Source: DATKCN01 sp035513175
GTDB taxonomy: Bacteria > Chloroflexota > Chloroflexia > Thermomicrobiales > CFX8
Reading direction: 5' to 3'
Assembly: GCA_035513175.1 (NCBI GenBank)
Contig: DATKCN010000160.1
Span: forward strand, 1 to 15,071
DNA: 15,071 nucleotides
The notes under the pieces are model-generated. The model was not told where the DNA came from, did no database searches, and was given only the letters and a program-made list of their open reading frames with translations. How positions within the stretch are numbered: the stretch's first letter is position 1; every line of letters begins with the position of its first letter. A program made the position numbers and the translations under genes. This document shows positions 1-6,596 of the stretch, in pieces.

Positions 1-947
1 GCGTCCAGCGTGAGGTCAGCGTCGCCGACGAGCGCATGGCTGACCGGCAGGTAGCGGTTGACATCGGCGGGGTCGAGCGTGGCATGCACGATCGTCTTCC
101 CGGCGGGGAATTGAATGCCGTATCCGGTGGTGGTGAAACTACACCCAATGCCGAAGATCACGTCCGACTGCTGCACAAAGTGGTGGACCGGCTTGGGGAC
201 GGAGCGCCCGCCGGAGCCGAGCGATAGCGGGTGCGTTTCCGGGAAGGCGCTCTTGCCCTGCAGGCTCGTCGTCACCGGAGCCTCCAGCAGCTCGGCCAGC
301 GCCCGAAGCTGCGGCCATGCCTTGGCGTAATGCACGCCCTGCCCGGCGTAGAGCACGAGGCGTTCGGCGTCGACGAGCACGCGGGCGACCTCGGCTGCCG
401 CGCTCGGGTTCGGGGCGGTCTTCATGCGTGGCGCGGCGCGGTATTCGAGAGCTCCGGGGACCTCCTCGGCAAACAGGTCGGCGGGAATCTCGACCAGCAC
501 GGGGCGAGGCCGGCCGTTGCGCACCTGAGTGAAGGCGCGGCGCAGGGCCCCCGGGACGCTGGCCGGCAGCGTCACCTGCTCGGCCGACTTCGTAACGTGC
601 TGGTAGTTGAGGTACGAGCTGAAATGCGGCGGGATGCTGGTCAGGCCGCGCGGATAGCCGCCGGGCAGGATGACGACCGGCGAGGAATCGCCGAAGGCCT
701 GCGCGACGCCGCCGAACGAATTTTCGGCGCCGGGGCCCTGCTGCATGCAGAAGACGCCGATCGTGTCGCCTGAGGTGACGCGGCTGACGGCGTCGGCCAT
801 GTGGATGCCGGTGCGTTCCTGCCTGACGATGATGGTGCGGATGTCCGCCTCAGCGGCAGCCTCGAGGATGTGGTTGACGGGGTAGCCGATCAGGAACTTG
901 GTCCCTTCCCGCTTCAGAATTTCGGCGATCGTGGCCGCTACCTTCAT
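1..947 (-). CDS. Thiamine-diphosphate-dependent enzyme, acetolactate-synthase-like large subunit (partial, runs off left edge)
   Basis: Reading the minus strand from the ATG at 947 gives about 315 codons with no stop before the window edge, so the C-terminal third is missing. The N-terminal pyrimidine-binding domain (about residues 1-170) is clear: it starts MKVAATIAEILKREG, has the catalytic glutamate in VRQERTGIHMADA at E44 (the family Glu that activates the ThDP aminopyrimidine), and continues with VFCMQQGPGAENSFGG and PVVILPGGYPRG. The central nucleotide-fold domain begins near residue 190 (VLYAGQGVHYAKAW, then TTSLQGKSAFPETHPLSLGSGG). The ThDP pyrophosphate-binding domain with the GDG...N motif would lie outside the window. 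An AAGGAG Shine-Dalgarno at 955-960 is 7 nt from the ATG. This family includes acetolactate synthase, glyoxylate carboligase, sulfopyruvate and oxalyl-CoA decarboxylases. The visible part does not settle the substrate. Divergent from padR. Confidence 0.9.
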   Translation of the reverse strand, partial: MKVAATIAEILKREGTKFLIGYPVNHILEAAAEADIRTIIVRQERTGIHMADAVSRVTSGDTIGVFCMQQGPGAENSFGGVAQAFGDSSPVVILPGGYPRGLTSIPPHFSSYLNYQHVTKSAEQVTLPASVPGALRRAFTQVRNGRPRPVLVEIPADLFAEEVPGALEYRAAPRMKTAPNPSAAAEVARVLVDAERLVLYAGQGVHYAKAWPQLRALAELLEAPVTTSLQGKSAFPETHPLSLGSGGRSVPKPVHHFVQQSDVIFGIGCSFTTTGYGIQFPAGKTIVHATLDPADVNRYLPVSHALVGDADLTLD

Positions 948-971
948 GGTCCCGCTCCTTCTTCCGTATAT

Positions 972-1015
972 CTGCGCGTTCGCGCGATGATAGCCGCAAC
1001 GGGCCGAACGCGCAG
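972..1015. promoter_or_regulatory. 11-bp perfect inverted repeat in the divergent padR / ThDP-enzyme gap
   Basis: CTGCGCGTTCG at 972-982 is matched exactly by CGAACGCGCAG at 1005-1015, with a 22-nt spacer. It lies 25 nt upstream of the ThDP-enzyme ATG, so it is either an operator for that gene or a hairpin in its 5' leader. The binding factor is unknown; the divergent PadR protein is one candidate by position only. Confidence 0.45.
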
Positions 1016-1073
1016 TGGGCATCGACCCTTTCGCTGAGCGCGGCGCCGCTGACCCGTCGCCTCGGTTGGACCG

Positions 1074-1105
1074 TTGGAAAGGCTGAACGAGGGCGCTGTT
1101 ATACT
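1074..1105 (+). promoter_or_regulatory. Possible padR promoter
   Basis: TATACT at 1100-1105 matches the -10 consensus at 5 of 6 positions and lies 32 nt before the GTG start. The best upstream -35-like hexamer is TTGGAA at 1074-1079, but the 20-nt spacer is longer than the usual 16-18. The TATACTC heptamer (1100-1106) recurs inside the palindrome before modA. Confidence 0.35.
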
Positions 1106-1137
1106 CGCAAGGCGATCATCCTGTGAGGGAGTGAGCC

Positions 1138-1659
1138 GTGTCGCCTGAATACATCCTGCTCGGCCTGCTGCGCCGCGAGCCACGTCATGGCTACGATCTG
1201 GCGCGCGAGTTCAGCGCCGGCACGACGCTCGGCGAGATCATCCACCTCGAACCGAGCATGCTCTATGCATATCTGAAGAAGCTGGAACAGGCGGGATACA
1301 TCCGCGCCACGCTTCAGTCTCAGGGTCCGCGTCCCCCCCGCCGTATCTTCGAGCTCAGCGAGGCAGGGGCGGACGAGCTGACACGCTGGCTGGCCGAGCC
1401 GGTCGAACGCACCCGCGACCTGCGGCTGGAGTTCCTGCTGAAGCTCTACATCGCCCGCGACGACGAGCCGGAGATCGCCGCGGGCCTGATCGCGGAGCAG
1501 CATGACCTCTCCGAGCGTCTGGTCGAGTCGCTGGCGCGCCAGATCGAGGACGAGCAGGACGACTTTCGCCGCCTGGTGCTGGAGATGCGCCTGGAGCAGA
1601 ACCGCGCGCTGCTCAACTGGCTGGCGAAGGCGCGCATGGATGTCACGACTGCTTCCTGA
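1138..1659 (+). CDS. PadR-family winged-helix transcriptional regulator
   Basis: The 173-residue protein has the PadR N-terminal winged helix (about residues 1-85): SPEYILLGLLRREPRHGYDLAREF, then the recognition segment LEPSMLYAYLKKLEQAGYI and the wing around PRRIFELSEAGADEL. Residues 95-165 are rich in Glu, Arg and Leu and predicted helical, as in the C-terminal dimerisation bundle of longer (PadR-s1-like) members. The start is GTG with a GAGGGAG Shine-Dalgarno ending about 8 nt upstream; an upstream in-frame GTG at 1123 meets a stop after three codons. PadR proteins are mostly repressors that respond to small ligands. The gene precedes modABC on the same strand, with a 152-nt gap holding a strong palindrome, so I infer it controls the molybdate transporter and perhaps itself. 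No ModE-type regulator is visible. The ligand is not deducible. Confidence 0.9.
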   Translation: MSPEYILLGLLRREPRHGYDLAREFSAGTTLGEIIHLEPSMLYAYLKKLEQAGYIRATLQSQGPRPPRRIFELSEAGADELTRWLAEPVERTRDLRLEFLLKLYIARDDEPEIAAGLIAEQHDLSERLVESLARQIEDEQDDFRRLVLEMRLEQNRALLNWLAKARMDVTTAS

Positions 1660-1738
1660 AGCTCACGTTCCTCGCGACCAGATCGTTCGACGGCCACCCA
1701 CGGATTCTCCTGTTGGCAGACGCCTGCGTTCGATCGCA

Positions 1739-1765
1739 ATGTATACTCATGCACTGAGTATTCAT
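1739..1765. promoter_or_regulatory. Palindromic operator upstream of modA
   Basis: ATACTCA (1743-1749) and TGAGTAT (1755-1761) form a perfect 7-bp dyad around TGCAC. Outside it, three of the next four positions also pair (1739-1741 with 1763-1765), giving arms of 11 nt with one mismatch. It contains a -10-like TATACT at 1742-1747 and ends 46 nt before the modA ATG. A TTGGCA hexamer at 1713-1718 is too far (23 nt) for a standard -35. PadR, encoded just upstream, is the obvious candidate binder; this is inference from position and symmetry. Confidence 0.65.
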
Positions 1766-1811
1766 GGCATGAAGATGACGATATACGACTGACGGGATGG
1801 CTCCAGCGTAG

Positions 1812-2591
1812 ATGCATTGGCACAGGATGGCCGTCTCGTCCCTGTTGTTAGTAATCGTGGCTGCGCTCGGTTGCGGTTGGCGGGGCGACGGATCAGAGGA
1901 TCGCGAGTTGACCATCGCGGCGGCGGCCGATCTGCAGCTCGCGTTCACCGAGGTGGGCGCGCTCTTCTCCGAACGCACCGGCTGGAATGTCACGTTTTCG
2001 TTTGGCTCCACTGGCAATCTCACGACGCAGATCGAGGAAGGAGCGCCGTTCGATGTGCTGGCCGCCGCCAACGTGGCGTTCGTCGACCGGCTGATCGACG
2101 GCGGGCACGCCGTTGCCGAAACGAGGACAATGTACGCGGTTGGCCGGATCGTGCTCGCCAGCAGCAGGCAGGCAGGCGCTGACGTACAGACGCTCGACGG
2201 GCTGCTCGATCCGGCCATCACGCGGGTCGCCATCGCGAATCCGGAGCATGCGCCGTATGGGCTGGCCGCGAAGGAAGCACTGATCAGCGCGCGCATCTGG
2301 GACGAGATCGCGCCGAAGCTCGTCTATGGGGAGAATGTGCGCCAGACGCTGCAATTCGTCGAGACCGGCAACGCAGAGGCGGGCATCGTCGCGCTGTCAA
2401 GCGCCGGGTCACCGGAGATCACGTGGGTCACGATCGATGATGGACTGCATAATCCTCTGTTGCAGGCAATGGCCGTGGTCGCGAACCGGCCGCACGAGCA
2501 GGCGGCGCGCGAGTTCATCGCATTCGTCGTCAGCGACGAAGGCCAGGCAATTCTGAACAGGTACGGCTTCGTGTCGCCGGACACACGGTGA
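1812..2591 (+). CDS. modA: Molybdate/tungstate ABC transporter substrate-binding lipoprotein ModA
   Basis: The 259-residue protein captures the oxyanion outside the membrane and delivers it to ModB. The N-terminus is a lipoprotein signal: a hydrophobic core (SSLLLVIVAALGC) ends at Cys21, the probable lipidated residue, followed by a short Gly/Asp/Glu-rich tether. The family pattern follows: LTIAAAADLQLAFTEVGALF, the anion-loop segment FSFGSTGNLTTQIEEGAPFDVLAAAN, GRIVLAS, RVAIANPEHAPYGLAAKEAL, VYGENVRQTLQFVETGNAEAGIVALS, and AREFIAFVVSDEGQAILNRYGF at the end. Length matches the family. The Shine-Dalgarno is weak (GGGATGG about 11 nt upstream); a second ATG at 1827 would still leave the lipobox intact. 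It is the first gene of modABC, 58 nt before modB. Sequence alone does not separate molybdate from tungstate preference. Confidence 0.93.
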   Translation: MHWHRMAVSSLLLVIVAALGCGWRGDGSEDRELTIAAAADLQLAFTEVGALFSERTGWNVTFSFGSTGNLTTQIEEGAPFDVLAAANVAFVDRLIDGGHAVAETRTMYAVGRIVLASSRQAGADVQTLDGLLDPAITRVAIANPEHAPYGLAAKEALISARIWDEIAPKLVYGENVRQTLQFVETGNAEAGIVALSSAGSPEITWVTIDDGLHNPLLQAMAVVANRPHEQAAREFIAFVVSDEGQAILNRYGFVSPDTR

Positions 2592-2649
2592 GGCGCCCCG
2601 TCGACCACTGGACGATCGTCGTCGCGCATCGCGAAACCGAGGGTGATCG

Positions 2650-3327
2650 ATGGACTCGCTGACCGAGATCGACTGGTTTCCGGTCTACCTGTCGCTGCAG
2701 GTGGCGACGCTGGCGACACTGGTGGCGGTCAGCGCGGGCATCCCGTTGGCCTGGTTCCTGGCGCGGCATCAGTTCCCGGGCAAGCGGCTGCTGGAGGCGC
2801 TGATCCTGCTGCCGATCATCCTGCCGCCGACGGTGCTCGGCTACTACCTGCTGCGCGCAATCGGGCGGCAAAGCGCGCTGGGCGGCTTCATCGAGGGCAC
2901 GCTGGGCGTCGAGATCATCTTCACCTGGAAGGCGGCGGTGCTGGCCTCGACCATCGTCGCGATCCCGCTGGTGATGCGGGCCGCGCAGTCGGCCTTCGAG
3001 ACGGTCGACCCGACGCTGGAGGCCGCGGCGCGCACGCTTGGCCGATCTGAACTGTCGATCTTCCTGACGATCACCGCGCCGCTCGCCTGGCGCGGCATTC
3101 TGGCCGGGACGGTGCTCGGCTTCGCGCGGGCAATGGGCGAGTTCGGCGCGACGCTGATGGTGGCCGGCAACATCCCCGGCCGCACGCAGACGCTGCCGAT
3201 CGCAATTTACGACGCGGTGCAGGCCGGCCGCCCCGACACGGCGAATACGCTCGTTCTGCTGCTGAGTCTGCTGGCGGTCGCTGTGCTGGTCCTGCTCGGC
3301 CGCCTGTCATGGGGCAACCGGTGGTGA
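2650..3327 (+). CDS. modB: Molybdate ABC transporter permease ModB
   Basis: The 225-residue integral membrane protein forms the transport channel as a homodimer with two ModC subunits. Hydrophobic helices are visible at about residues 13-38, 46-70, 92-112, 148-172 and 198-218. The cytoplasmic EAA loop that docks with the ATPase is clear at residues 124-150 (EAAARTLGRSELSIFLTITAP), and GFARAMGEFGATLMVAGNIPGRTQTLPIAIY is the conserved ModB block after it. A GAGGGTGA Shine-Dalgarno lies just upstream of the ATG. The gene is 58 nt after modA and its stop is 4 nt before the modC GTG, so it is probably translated in step with modC. Length is normal for ModB. Confidence 0.95.
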   Translation: MDSLTEIDWFPVYLSLQVATLATLVAVSAGIPLAWFLARHQFPGKRLLEALILLPIILPPTVLGYYLLRAIGRQSALGGFIEGTLGVEIIFTWKAAVLASTIVAIPLVMRAAQSAFETVDPTLEAAARTLGRSELSIFLTITAPLAWRGILAGTVLGFARAMGEFGATLMVAGNIPGRTQTLPIAIYDAVQAGRPDTANTLVLLLSLLAVAVLVLLGRLSWGNRW

Positions 3328-3331
3328 GCCG

Positions 3332-4450
3332 GTGCTGACGCTCGACATCGCGAGACGGATCGACGCGTTCGGACTGCGGCTCGGGCTTGAGGTCGGCGAC
3401 GAAGTCGTCGTGCTCTTTGGCCCTTCCGGCGCGGGCAAGAGCCTGACACTTCAGACGATCGCCGGTCTGACCGCTCCAGACGACGGGGTCATCGAGCTGA
3501 ACGGGCGCACGCTCTTCGACCGCGCGCGGCGCGTCAACCTGCCGTCGCGCCTGCGGCGGGTCGGTTACGTGTTTCAAAGCTACGCGCTCTTTCCGCATCT
3601 GAGCGTCGCCGACAACGTCGGCTACGGATTGCGCCGCTTGGCGAAGGCTGAGCGCGAACGGCGGGTAGCGGAGGCGCTGGAGACCGTGCAACTGCTCTCA
3701 TTCGCGACGCGCAAGCCGGGCCAGCTCTCCGGCGGGCAGCAGCAACGCGTGGCCCTGGCCCGCGCTCTGGCCACCGAGCCTCAGGTGTTGTTGCTCGATG
3801 AGCCGTTCGCCGCGCTGGACGCTCCGATCCGGGCCGAGCTGCGCTGGGAATTCCTGGCGTTGCGGCGCAGGCTGGGCGTGCCGGCCATTTTCGTGACGCA
3901 CGACCTGGAGGAGGCGGCGCTGCTGGCCGACCGCCTGGCGGTGCTTATCGACGGCGAACTGCATCAGATCGGCCCGCCCCGTGAGGTGCTGACGCGCCCC
4001 CGGGACCGGCAGGTGGCGGAGCTGGTGCAGGCGCGCAACATCCTGCGCGGCACGCTCCTGCATGACGACGGAACATGGGTGCGCACCGCCATCGGGATGT
4101 TGCGTGTCGACTGCTCACGCCTTGCAAACGGCAGCAGCGTCGACGCGATCGTCCGGCCGGACACGATCCGCATCGTGCGCGAGGACCGCTCGACCGACCG
4201 CCTGCGTGACGACACGATGCTCGAGGGCGTGACGTCCGAAATCGTCGACTACGGCGTTCGCACCATCGTGCACGTCGACGTGCGGGGAGTCACGCTGGAA
4301 ATCAGCCTGTCCTCAACCTCGACCCGGCGTATCGAGCTGCAGCCAGGCCAGCCGGTGCGGCTCTCGATCCCGCCGGCTGATGTGCATGTGGTGGCGGCGA
4401 CCTCACTCCCCGGCCCCCTTTCCCAGTCCTGGGAGAGCGGCAGAAATTGA
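3332..4450 (+). CDS. modC: Molybdate ABC transporter ATP-binding protein ModC
   Basis: The 372-residue ATPase drives molybdate import. All nucleotide-binding motifs are present: Walker A GPSGAGKS (30-37), Q-loop Q82, signature LSGGQQQR (132-139), Walker B LLLDEP (153-158) and the H-loop histidine in FVTHDLEEA (H190). Residues about 235-350 look like a TOBE/MOP-type anion-binding regulatory domain, as in ModC and CysA. The GTG start lies 4 nt after the modB stop; a GAGCCGG stretch gives only a poor Shine-Dalgarno, consistent with translational coupling. The last 17 or so residues (ATSLPGPLSQSWESGRN) are encoded by a hairpin repeat at 4401-4437 and look like a read-through extension, not conserved protein. 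Confidence 0.94.
   Translation: MLTLDIARRIDAFGLRLGLEVGDEVVVLFGPSGAGKSLTLQTIAGLTAPDDGVIELNGRTLFDRARRVNLPSRLRRVGYVFQSYALFPHLSVADNVGYGLRRLAKAERERRVAEALETVQLLSFATRKPGQLSGGQQQRVALARALATEPQVLLLDEPFAALDAPIRAELRWEFLALRRRLGVPAIFVTHDLEEAALLADRLAVLIDGELHQIGPPREVLTRPRDRQVAELVQARNILRGTLLHDDGTWVRTAIGMLRVDCSRLANGSSVDAIVRPDTIRIVREDRSTDRLRDDTMLEGVTSEIVDYGVRTIVHVDVRGVTLEISLSSTSTRRIELQPGQPVRLSIPPADVHVVAATSLPGPLSQSWESGRN
4401..4437 (+). repeat. 3'-end repeat with hairpin, overlapping the modC stop region
   Basis: A 19-nt lead-in, CCTCACTCCCCGGCCCCCT (4401-4419), runs into a near-perfect palindrome, CTTTCCCAG (4418-4426) with CTGGGAGAG (4429-4437), broken by one T:G pair. The lead-in recurs with one difference on the minus strand at 6646-6664, directly after the MFS stop codon. 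There is no T-tract, so it is not a standard intrinsic terminator. It reads as a dispersed intergenic repeat placed at gene ends. Confidence 0.6.
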
Positions 4451-4750
4451 CGGGGAGTCGGGGGCCGCGCCAGGCGCTGTCGTCTCGCACCGATGCGATC
4501 GCGATGCGTAGCCAGTCATGTGGCGCGGAGTGGTCTGGGGTCGATGCGCTTCTCCACTCCCGAGGGAGCGGACACTCGAATGGCGCCGACGAAGACCCTG
4601 CAGCAGTTTGCAGAAAGATGGCCGCAGCCGTTCCTGCTAGGGGCCGGTCTTGTGCCGGCCTGCGGCCCGCTGGCCTCCCGCGTTGGAATCGGACCGATCC
4701 AGCATCGTGTGCCGGCGCCGTGCAACGCTACTGCAAAACGCTCCAGAGCC
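4451..4750. other. Gene-free stretch between modC and the inositol-phosphate synthase
   Basis: I see no convincing gene in these 300 nt between two converging genes. The only structure noted is a small dyad, GGCCGG (4642-4647) with CCGGCC (4655-4660) around TCTTGTG. No T-rich terminator is evident for either flanking gene. Short open frames across it lack ribosome sites and recognisable protein sequence. Confidence 0.5.
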
Positions 4751-6268
4751 CTATTCCTCCTGATAGTACTCACGGCCGAGGTGCGTGATCTGGTCTTCGC
4801 CCATCATCCAGCGCAGGGTGTTCTTGAGCTTTGTCTGTTGGATGAAGAGGTCGTGCTCCGGGTAGACCGTGGGAGCGTGCTGGGGATTCTTGAAGTAGAA
4901 GGACAACCATTCCTGAATGCCACTCATGCCGGCTCTCTTGGCGAGGTCGAGGAACAGGGCGAGGTCAAGCACGAGGGGCGCGGCGAGAATCGAATCGCGG
5001 CAGAGGAAGTCGATCTTCAGCTGCATCGGGTAGCCGAGCCAGCCGAAGAGGTCGACGTTGTCCCAGCCCTCTTTGCTATCGCCGCGGGGTGGGTAGTAGT
5101 TGATCGTCACCTTGTGATAGGCGTCGCTGTACAGCTCGGGGTAGAGCTCGGGCTGGAGGATGTACTCGAGGACGCCGAGCTTCGACTCCTCCTTGGTCTT
5201 GAAGCTTTCCGGGTCGTCGAGCACCTCGCCGTCGCGGTTGCCGAGAATGTTCGTTGAGTACCAGCCAGCGAGGCCGAGCATGCGCGCCTTCAGCATCGGC
5301 GCGAGCACCGTCTTGATCAGGGTCTGCCCGGTCTTGAAGTCCTTACCGCAGATCGGAACGCCCTGCTCGATCGCGAGCATCTCCAGCGCCGGGATGTCCG
5401 CCGTCAGGTTGGGGGCGCCGTTGGCGAAGGGGATCCCTTCCTGCAGGGCGGCATAGGCGTAGAGCATCGAGGGGGCGATTGATGCGTCGTTGTCACCCAG
5501 CGCCGCCTCGAAGCTTTCGAGGTCGCGGTGGTCTCGCCCCTCCTCCATGAAGATTTCGGTCGAGGCGCACCAGATGATGACCAGGCGGTCGCAGTTGTTC
5601 GCGGACTTGAAGTCGCGAATGTCGGCGCGAAGTTGCTCGGCCATCTCCATCTTCGTGCCGTGCTTGACGTTGGGTCCGTTGAGGCGCTTGACGTAGTACT
5701 GGTCGAAGACGGCGGGCATGGGCTCGATGGATTTCAGGTAGTCGGCAATTGGCTCGATGTGCTCGTGGCGGTCGAGGACGCCGCACTTCAACGCTGCTTC
5801 GTAGGCGTTGTCGGGGAAGGGGTCCCAGGCGCCGAAGACGATGTCGTCGAGGTCTGCGAGCGGAACGAACTCGCGGATGAGGGGCGAGCGGTTTTCCGTG
5901 CGCCTGCCGAGGCGGATCGTGCCCATCTGGGTGAGCGACCCGACGGGCCGGCCGCTGCCGCGGCGGGCGTGCTCGACGCCGCTGATGATCGTCGATGAGA
6001 CGGCGCCGAGGCCGACGAGCAGGATGCCGAGGCGGCCCTCTGCCGGTTGGATCGGGTTGGGCCTGAGTTCGACGAAGTCTCGTGCTTCCAAGATCACACC
6101 TCTCTCGCGGGCGAGCGACATGAGTGGCGTCTGCCATTGCGCTGGCACCCGCCCTGTTTTCGCCCAGTGTTCGATCGTGCTCTGCCGCTTGCCGAGCAGG
6201 GCGGCCAGCGCGCTTTGACCGCCGAAGCGCCTGATGATCCGCTCGGCGGCGTTCGCTCCATCTTCCAT
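4751..6268 (-). CDS. myo-Inositol-3-phosphate synthase with an N-terminal DNA-binding helix-turn-helix
   Basis: The 505-residue protein has two parts. Residues 8-65 form a small HTH of the YdaS/Cro type (FGGQSALAALLGKRQSTIEHW, then GRVPAQW). From residue 79 it is an inositol-3-phosphate synthase, which uses bound NAD to cyclise glucose 6-phosphate: Rossmann motif LLVGLGAVSSTI (83-94), KDFKTGQT (309-316, including a conserved catalytic-region lysine), STNILGNRDG (338-347) and DSILAAPLVLDL (425-436). The frame stays open to 6625, but the ATG at 6268 is the likely start: a promoter sits immediately upstream, the HTH begins right after it, and the upstream codons show no protein character. Inositol phosphate feeds phosphoinositide lipids, inositol thiols or compatible solutes; no partner gene is adjacent. 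The HTH suggests an autoregulating enzyme (inference). An antitoxin-like or vestigial role for the HTH is the alternative. Confidence 0.9.
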   Translation of the reverse strand: MEDGANAAERIIRRFGGQSALAALLGKRQSTIEHWAKTGRVPAQWQTPLMSLARERGVILEARDFVELRPNPIQPAEGRLGILLVGLGAVSSTIISGVEHARRGSGRPVGSLTQMGTIRLGRRTENRSPLIREFVPLADLDDIVFGAWDPFPDNAYEAALKCGVLDRHEHIEPIADYLKSIEPMPAVFDQYYVKRLNGPNVKHGTKMEMAEQLRADIRDFKSANNCDRLVIIWCASTEIFMEEGRDHRDLESFEAALGDNDASIAPSMLYAYAALQEGIPFANGAPNLTADIPALEMLAIEQGVPICGKDFKTGQTLIKTVLAPMLKARMLGLAGWYSTNILGNRDGEVLDDPESFKTKEESKLGVLEYILQPELYPELYSDAYHKVTINYYPPRGDSKEGWDNVDLFGWLGYPMQLKIDFLCRDSILAAPLVLDLALFLDLAKRAGMSGIQEWLSFYFKNPQHAPTVYPEHDLFIQQTKLKNTLRWMMGEDQITHLGREYYQEE

Positions 6269-6275
6269 GGTTCCT

Positions 6276-6304
6276 ATTTTAACGGTTTTTTCGTTACATT
6301 GCAA
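6276..6304 (-). promoter_or_regulatory. Promoter of the HTH-inositol-phosphate synthase gene, predicted leaderless
   Basis: On the minus strand TTGCAA (6304-6299) and TAAAAT (6281-6276) are separated by exactly 17 nt, matching the -35 at 4/6 and the -10 at 5/6 positions. The -10 ends only 7 nt before the ATG at 6268, so transcription should begin at or next to the A of the start codon. AGGA just before the ATG would then not be in the mRNA. Confidence 0.65.
6280..6296. promoter_or_regulatory. Inverted repeat TAACG-N7-CGTTA overlapping the synthase promoter
   Basis: Minus-strand TAACG (6296-6292) and CGTTA (6284-6280) flank AAAAAAC. The dyad fills the -35/-10 spacer and covers the first two bases of the -10, the placement of a repressor site. 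Half-site centres are 12 nt apart, about one helical turn, suiting a small HTH dimer such as the domain encoded at the start of the gene. The binder is inferred, not shown. Confidence 0.45.
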
Positions 6305-6381
6305 GTCGCACCTGCTGCCGTTCGTCGGTGGACTCGTACTGCGTGCTGCGATGATTGTGTTGCGGGATGTGGTGTTCTTTC

Positions 6382-6411
6382 TGTCATGTTGAGCCGCAGC
6401 GAAACATGACA
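6382..6411. repeat. Small palindromic intergenic repeat
   Basis: TGTCATGTT (6382-6390) and AACATGACA (6403-6411) are exact inverted repeats around a 12-nt GAGCCGCAGCGA loop. The form TGTCATgyTGAGC..AGCGAArCATGACA resembles a palindromic repeat that I recall being scattered between genes in several bacterial phyla; that link is from memory, not from a search. Confidence 0.55.
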
Positions 6412-6480
6412 AGAGGAGAAGGGCCACTGCTACGACATGACCACTGTGGCTGACTACCCAAGCAGGACTTTCATAGCCAT

Positions 6481-6524
6481 AGTTAGACCGCCAACACCTT
6501 ACACCGCCGATTGGCGGTCTAACT
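6481..6524. repeat. 14-bp perfect inverted repeat with 16-nt loop
   Basis: AGTTAGACCGCCAA (6481-6494) is matched exactly by TTGGCGGTCTAACT (6511-6524). The loop (6495-6510) contains another ACCGCC, so a smaller hairpin, CCGCC-GATT-GGCGG (6504-6517), competes with the long one. TTTT runs from 6524 to 6527 on the plus strand, terminator-like, but no plus-strand gene ends nearby. No coding function. Confidence 0.55.
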
Positions 6525-6596
6525 TTTCCAGCCCAGTCGCAATGCAAGGCGTCCAGCGCGCCCGGATGCCCCGCACCACTCCCGGACGCCAACCTT

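Noticed and set aside
1..773. Plus-strand open frames across the left end
   Set aside because: They lie opposite the clearly homologous ThDP-enzyme frame and show no protein-family character.
5493..6137. 214-codon open frame overlapping the inositol-phosphate synthase
   Set aside because: Arg/Pro/His-rich frame-shifted shadow of the synthase on the same strand.
6481..6527. Rho-independent terminator on the plus strand
   Set aside because: Hairpin plus TTTT looks right, but no plus-strand gene ends upstream within nearly 2 kb, so it is listed as a repeat.
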